From Ectobius pallidus (Eukaryota > Arthropoda > Insecta > Blattodea > Ectobiidae), in contig CAXKWD010000009.1 in NCBI GenBank assembly GCA_964059195.1, positions 91,175,432 to 91,239,431 of the forward strand: a stretch of DNA of 64,000 bases, in the 5' to 3' direction. This document shows positions 59,095 through 64,000 of the stretch, one piece after another. Position 1 is the stretch's first letter. The number at the start of each line of letters is the position of its first letter. Below the pieces are notes generated by a model, which had not been told where the DNA came from, did no database searches, and was given only the letters and a program-made list of their open reading frames with translations. The position numbers were made by a program, and so were the translations under genes.

Positions 59095-60215
59095 CCGTAC
59101 CATAAATGCTACAGCCTGCCTTAGGTAAACAAAGTATTGTGATCAACTTTCGAAATCATGTCCTGTGTTGGCTTTGTGTCTTTGTATAGCATAGCTCAAA
59201 ATGAAAGAAAGATAAGGTACGTCTTACGTAATCTTATTTTTGGGTTTCTCTCTTTCGATAATGTGATATGCAACATGTGGATCACAGGCCTTTAGCCTGC
59301 ATCACTAGGCCTACCACTTAACATGAACATGTTTTGCAATTATATCATAGGCAATCCCTTGAGAGATTACGAGTATATAATTAGCCTATATTGACGAGAA
59401 CGAAGTTCGAGCATATTTATCTGATAAACTCGTAATCTGGAGGAGGATTTATTAAGACTATTCCATGAATAAAATGTAACGGATTTTGTAAATAATAATA
59501 ATTTTTTTAACTTTACTGTCAATATTCTGTCAGTAGTAAGATCACGTCATACTAGATATATGAACAGTCCACGAATCGATTCAATGAATCTATCCAAGTT
59601 CCCAATGCTACCAATAGCGCTCACCACACCGTTTCAATATACCTGAGATAAACAAGAATGTAATAAATCACCACCATACATATAGGCTATCATTAGATTA
59701 AACAAGAGTTTATAGGCTAGTTGTTCCAATGTATTATATTATGACGAGATCTATTGCATTATTGTAATTGCTCAATGATCAATAAAGATATTATTATTGT
59801 TGTTATTATTATTATTATTATTAATGGAATGCAAGGATGTATCCCCCGTTTATTGCAATAACATGAAGATACAAACCTTTATGAAATTTAAAAACGTATT
59901 ATCAACATTTCTGTTCACATTGTTGTAGTATTTAGAATTTGTACATCCCTGTGATTTTGGAAAGAAAGAGGAATTCTTGTGACGAAGTTTTAGGAAGGCG
60001 AGAAATACAACCCCATTACCGCGAGTCACCGGCGGGCCAACTTGAAGTCAGATTAACATCGGAGTTAAGAAAGAATTTGTAGGAAAGGAAAGGTGAGAAA
60101 TACAGAAACACCTTCTTCCTCTGTCTTACCGGCCTGTAGCTACTGTTTCAAAGTATTGGCGCAAGGTAGCAGCGAACAGTCTCTTGTGTATAATCAACAC
60201 TCGAGGACAATAGCA
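59095..60215. other. intergenic, nothing recognised
   Basis: No feature beyond a short TTA run at 59795-59822; TAGGCCTA at 59306. Confidence 0.4.
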
Positions 60216-60221
60216 ACAACA

Positions 60222-60272
<51 letters not shown>
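60222..60272. repeat. (AAT)n microsatellite
   Basis: About 17 uninterrupted units; gives a poly-isoleucine open frame that is not a gene. Confidence 0.97.
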
Positions 60273-60596
60273 GCAGTACAAATAATAAAAAATAGACTAG
60301 ACCTAAGTTATTATTGGTATTGAATTTATTCTTGCATTTAAGTTAAATATAGGCCTAAGCCTGCATAGCTTTGCACTGGTATGTTGTGAGAACTGATGGT
60401 ATGCACTAAAACTTCGAAATAGGCAGTCAAAAGGCACTAAAAATCCTGAAAACAGTCACTCATACACTATCAACGCAAACCGAATCCTTTTCACTCCGCG
60501 CATGGAGAATGGAGCGTCCCTGTGATTTAGTTATGTTTATTTTTCTCATAGACGACTGAGGAACACGTTGTAAGTTCTTCACTTCGATGACCATTA

Positions 60597-60725
60597 CTCC
60601 GAAGGTGTGAAGTAATTTCCCTGCCTCCCCTCCCTTCGTGACCTCTAAAGCGCAACTGAACCAATCATTACGCTTTGGAGGTCACGAAGGGAGGGAAGTA
60701 GGAGAATGACTTCACACCTTCGGAA
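60597..60725. mobile_element. foldback MITE, 129 bp, TA target
   Basis: Left arm from CTCCGAAGGTGTGAAGT to CGTGACCTCTAAAGCG pairs with the right arm CGCTTTGGAGGTCACG to ACTTCACACCTTCGGAA, leaving a loop of about 18 bases (60653-60670). TA at 60595-60596 and 60726-60727. Arms are about 55 bases with a few mismatches, so its RNA would form a long hairpin. Confidence 0.88.
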
Positions 60726-60779
60726 TACTGTTCGACAGGCCTCATCTAGAGGAAACTAAAGTCCTAATTTTGGACACGA

Positions 60780-60970
60780 AGTTCTTTAACGTGTCGTAAA
60801 TTTACGACACGGGATCTACTGCTTATAATACCTTCTGCAGAAATTCCTGCCTAGGATTTTTACGACCTGAAAAATCCATTCAACTCAGTTGGGTTTGAAC
60901 CCGCGACCGCCGGAACCAGAAGCGGTTATAGTGCCTCTGTGTCTCCGAGGCCGTCACGTTGTCGCTATTC
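60780..60970 (-). mobile_element. tRNA-derived SINE (probable)
   Basis: Minus strand: an A-box-like GACGGCCTCGGAGACACAGA region and B box GTCGCGGGTTCAAACCC (60895-60911), then a body through CGACACGGGATCTACTGC (plus strand, 60815). TTTACGACACG-type inverted words occur near 60795-60820. Confidence 0.55.
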
Positions 60971-61403
60971 TTTAATTTAATCTCCAGTTTTTCAAAATAA
61001 ATATTGACTTCTTACGGTATTGTAGGCCTACGACGGGCGCAAAATGTGCGGAGGATGGATGCATTTTACTTTACAAACTTCTGGCTGCCATATCTTTAAA
61101 CGATTCTAATGTTACGAAGAAGAGAAGTAGCATTAAAATAAAATTAATACCGGTAATATTAAATTACCGGCATGCCAACACTGAGTAAATCCATATTTTC
61201 CATTATGAAGGCAGATAAATCTTTACCAAGGAACAGACTTACCGATGTCTACTGTATCTTCAGGACTTGAAAATAAGAACAACTACTTTGGAAATTGATT
61301 TTGTTGAACTTATTACTTCCCACGAGCGTCCACATTGCTCTAATTAATTTTAAGAAATAATAATTTCAATTTGTAAGTGATTTTACTGCATAAAAAGTGC
61401 GGT

Positions 61404-61455
61404 CTGTTACATCAACATATATTGGCCCCCTGTTACATCAACATATATTGGCCCT
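61404..61455 (+). repeat. 26-bp tandem duplication
   Basis: The unit starting CTGTTACATCAACATATATT occurs twice in perfect tandem (61404-61429 and 61430-61455, last base differing). Confidence 0.95.
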
Positions 61456-61467
61456 CGTAAGTAAAGA

Positions 61468-61482
61468 AGTTGGCCACCCCAG
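61468..61482. mobile_element. orphan hAT-like terminus
   Basis: AGTTGGCCACCCCAG reads in reverse as CTGGGGTGGCCAACT, like a CAGGGGTGGCCAA hAT end. No matching left end, so it is a fragment or chance. Confidence 0.3.
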
Positions 61483-62057
61483 CTCTACAATACAAATAGG
61501 CCTATCAAAACACGTATTTAAGCATTTCCCAAGATTAAATTTTCAAGGGTGTCAAAAGGGGGGTTAAAATTTTATATAGCGAAACATTATTTGATGGCTT
61601 TATTAACTTAAAGTTGGTAAAAGTATTACTTCTTTGGTAATCAACCCCTAAGTGTTGAAAAAGGGGGTGTAAATATTTGTATTTAAAGCAGTACTATTTT
61701 GGTTGTATTTTCATGAAAATTAACATAAATATTCTAAAACACATAATGAAACATGTATTTAAACATTTCCCAAAAATCAACATATAAGAGGTTCATAAAC
61801 AAAATAAGGTAGCCTACTAAGGGAGGTAATAAGGGAGGTAAGTTTACGTGGAGGAATATTATTTAACGATTCTATTAGGGCAAAACCGGGTGACGCGCCG
61901 CACCGGGATAGATGCCGCACCCCCTCTAACTCGAACATTTGACGCTAGGTACCGCTAATTGTCGTGATACCATCTCCAGTTCCCTCCCTAGAGTAACTGG
62001 ATCACGTGTCTTCATTGTTTGCGGTGTTTATGTCATTGTTATAGCGGTATTTATCAG

Positions 62058-62348
62058 GTAAGTGCACTAGTTTCACTGCGAAACTTTTTTGGACTCATTA
62101 CTTTATTCTTTCCTGATCTGTATTAGTTCCATTTTTTCTGCGTGTACTACTTTTAATAGACTGTTTAGAGGTTGTAAAGATATTGTGAGTGAAGTTCGCC
62201 ATAACAACAATAACAATAAGCTCTACAGATGAGTGCGGCGCGTGTCCCTGAGTTTTGGGTTACATGCCGCATAGCTTTCAAGGGTGACACGCCGCACAAT
62301 GTCTTGCAGTATAATTACCCCCAAAATTATTTTTTCTGCTCTTTTCAG
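62058..62348 (+). promoter_or_regulatory. candidate 5'-UTR intron of the pogo-like transposase
   Basis: Donor TTATCAG|GTAAGT at 62057/62058 is a near-perfect match to consensus. Acceptor TTTTTTCTGCTCTTTTCAG ends at 62348, eight bases before the ATG. Intron length 291. Inferred from signals only. Confidence 0.6.
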
Positions 62349-62356
62349 CAATAGGC

Positions 62357-62590
62357 ATGCCAACAAGGTATAGGGAAAGGGAGGGAGCTAAACATCGTGG
62401 CCTATGGAGTGACAGTGACCTACAAGAAGATGTTCGGCGAATTAAGGCAGGGGAAATTTCCATTCGGGAAGCCGAACGTTGCTATAATATTCCAAAGAGG
62501 ACTATTCGTAGGCGCACGGACACAGGAAATTGGGAAAACCCTCACTTGGGCCTGAAGGAATATTTGGTACTGAAAATTAAACAAGACTAG
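62357..62590 (+). CDS. pogo-like transposase N-terminal DNA-binding domain, truncated
   Basis: A 77-codon frame from ATG at 62357, a few bases after a good splice acceptor. Residues about 15-55 form a psq/CENP-B-type helix-turn-helix: WSDSDLQEDVRRIKAGEISI then REAERCYNIPKRTIRRRTD. Family knowledge: pogo, Tigger and pipsqueak-type proteins carry W....L..A...I..GE.S...AA..(F/Y).IP..T(L/I).RR. to bind the TIRs. A full transposase is several hundred residues with a DDE/DDD catalytic domain; here the frame runs out into KEYLVLKIKQD and a TAG, so it could bind DNA but not cut. It may act as a repressor or be inert. Confidence 0.75.
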   Translation: MPTRYREREGAKHRGLWSDSDLQEDVRRIKAGEISIREAERCYNIPKRTIRRRTDTGNWENPHLGLKEYLVLKIKQD

Positions 62591-62924
62591 TCGCCAATAT
62601 TCAGAGATTGTGTAGATAGGTTCTCTTCTGTTCTGTACGTGCCTTTGAAGTAAATTTAAACTAATATTGTGAATGCGGCATGTCTCCCAGGCGTGCGGCA
62701 TAGCACCCTGTAACGCGGCATCTCTCCCGCTTTGCCTTTCAATTTAGAAATTGTATTTACACGTTTAATTATTATTTTATAAATATTTCCTTTGCTGAAA
62801 TATAGGCAGGGAAGATCATAGCTTGGAATCTCAAAAAGAGTTTTCAAAATATTCAATCCTGTTTTGAGGTAGACGAATTTCAAGAAAAGTGCGGCGCGTC
62901 ACCCTATCTTGCCCTAAATTAAAA

Positions 62925-63080
62925 TCAACCGCTGTAGCGCAAGGATACTCTCACTCTCCCACGCAGCGTTACCTAGGTGGAGTATTTTCAGGCGTTTTTC
63001 TCACCTCTAAGACGAATGTCGGTAACTTTAGATCCTTGTCCCTGACATCATCTGGCCGTCAGTATTATAAATAAGTATTG
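62925..63080 (+). mobile_element. SINE family C, copy 2, lacking the B box
   Basis: Keeps an A-box-like region CGCTGTAGCGCAAGGATACT and CCCACGCAGCG, then jumps directly to TTACCTAGGTGGAG, omitting the B-box segment present in copy 1 (48639-48663). It continues as AAGACGAATGTCGGTAAC and TCATCTGGCCGTCAGTATTA. Confidence 0.75.
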
Positions 63081-63081
63081 T

Positions 63082-63275
63082 TTGCTCAAATAAATTTGAC
63101 TATGAAAGTACAATATGCTGATTCGTGAACAGATTTGCTTCATTTAAAGAAAAAATATTGAAAAATCAATACTACCATATCGTTATTACATCCAATGGTA
63201 GTATATAGACCTAGCCTATGCATTTTATTTATTTTCAATCTATTGGCCTTCTCTTCCGCGCTATCAGAGTTTGAT
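63082..63275. other. intergenic, nothing recognised
   Basis: No feature recognised. Confidence 0.4.
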
Positions 63276-63277
63276 AA

Positions 63278-63351
63278 GTTTATTCCTTGAATGATAAACA
63301 TACATAAAATGCATGTTTATTCCTTGAATGATAAACATACATAAAATGCAT
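63278..63351 (+). repeat. perfect 37-bp tandem duplication
   Basis: The unit starting GTTTATTCCTTGAATGATAA and ending AAAATGCAT occurs at 63278-63314 and 63315-63351 without a mismatch. Unit begins and ends in AT-rich sequence. Confidence 0.97.
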
Positions 63352-63354
63352 ATA

Positions 63355-64000
63355 AGGACTAAGTTAATGTTTTTCATTCATGCTATGTGGGTCATTGCAT
63401 AGTATTAAAGCAGAGTGAATAGAACTTTAATTGTTTCCATTAAAATTTCGAAATAGTTATTGTCTTATTGCCTGCTGAACTACGTCATCTATTTCTCGAT
63501 TGATCATGCGCTTGTTCGATGGGTTGATGCCATACGTAACCTAACACTACCCGTATTCTTTACATTTTATAATCGTGTTGATCTAAATCGAATGAATGAC
63601 GTAGGCCTATAAAGGAAGCGGTCATTCTATTATTGTTGTTAAAATATTAACGTAATAGCCTAATTCTTTAGAGAAAATTTATTAATCTCTTAGAAAATCT
63701 AATTTTTATATAACAGCAAAATATTAATCTAATAAAAGAAGGGAACCTGTTTTACAAAGGAATAAACAGACAAAATTGTGCAAATCTAGACTTAAATTAA
63801 GGTTAGCATTTTAAATGTATATGAAATTATATAAAGTATATGTAAATTAAATGTAAAATACTCCCTATGATACGCTGTATCTTATTGATACCCTTCCTTG
63901 AGACTGAGGTTCTCAGGTTCTTAAACAATCAGCTTAGGTGATATTTACTCTTGAGAACTGATACCTGTTACAAAATGAATCGAATCCAGGGCCATACTAC
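63355..64000. other. intergenic, nothing recognised
   Basis: AT-rich; TAGGCCTA at 63602. Confidence 0.4.

Larger units (their letters stand above)
61878..62914 (+). mobile_element. pogo-like TA-target transposon, internally deleted
   Basis: Ends GGGCAAAACCGGGTGACGCG and GCGCGTCACCCTATCTTGCC(C) are inverted repeats of about 26 bases, flanked by TA (61876-61877, 62915-62916). The 1,037-bp body keeps a 5' untranslated exon, an intron and a transposase DNA-binding exon, and has at least eight GCGGC/GCCGC motifs: after the left TIR, at 61912, 62235, 62266, 62290, 62673, 62695, 62714 and in the right TIR. The catalytic DDE domain is absent. The psq-type helix-turn-helix suggests the pogo group. 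Confidence 0.88.

Noticed and set aside
1..64000. CRISPR arrays, rRNA genes, prokaryotic operons
   Set aside because: No regularly spaced direct repeats with unique spacers, no rRNA-like sequence and no operon structure; the window is eukaryotic.

Overview
This is an AT-rich (roughly two-thirds A+T by eye) stretch of animal nuclear DNA, almost certainly arthropod and most likely insect: it carries BEL/Pao, hAT, mariner, Helitron, pogo-like and tRNA-SINE relics of insect type. A cockroach-like (Blattodea) source is my guess from the overall texture, not something I can prove here. No intact host gene is visible. The only candidate host coding piece is a short basic terminal exon near 20.1-20.3 kb.

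Layout. 0-10 kb: SINEs (a tRNA-head SINE at 280, family A at 2.4 and 8.6 kb, family D at 9.4 kb), a hAT relic with an 8-bp duplication (3.6-4.4 kb) and a LINE tail (5.9-6.2 kb). 10-16 kb: a TIR element flanked by TA, a rearranged LINE reverse transcriptase with another LINE inserted in it, a mariner transposase tail, and a hAT relic. 16-30 kb: inverted SINEs, a foldback element with internal repeats, the candidate exon, a 1.7-kb hAT relic holding a 33-bp minisatellite, and two hAT MITEs. 30-36 kb: a Helitron cluster with one copy precisely nested in another, and a hAT MITE. 36-50 kb: SINEs, a TC-rich tract, MITEs, a second Helitron pair, a hAT dimerisation-domain scrap and a 635-bp TIR element. 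51-60 kb: LINE tails, then a BEL/Pao retrotransposon (minus strand, 54,036-58,562) with TG...CA LTRs, an ACTAG duplication and most of pol deleted. 60-64 kb: a foldback MITE, a pogo-like element (61,878-62,914) that keeps a transposase DNA-binding exon and repeated GCGGC-type motifs, and simple tandem duplications.

Most notable signal: the palindrome TAGGCCTA occurs at least 36 times, where base composition predicts fewer than one. In several pairs of repeat copies one copy has TA where the other has TAGGCCTA or TAGGCTA, so the extra bases look like small insertions at TA. TA plus GG plus CC plus TA is what a Tc1-type excision would leave behind for an element with GG...CC ends. The pogo-like element and the 635-bp TIR family in this window both have such ends and TA target duplications. 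The excision-footprint reading is inference and testable.
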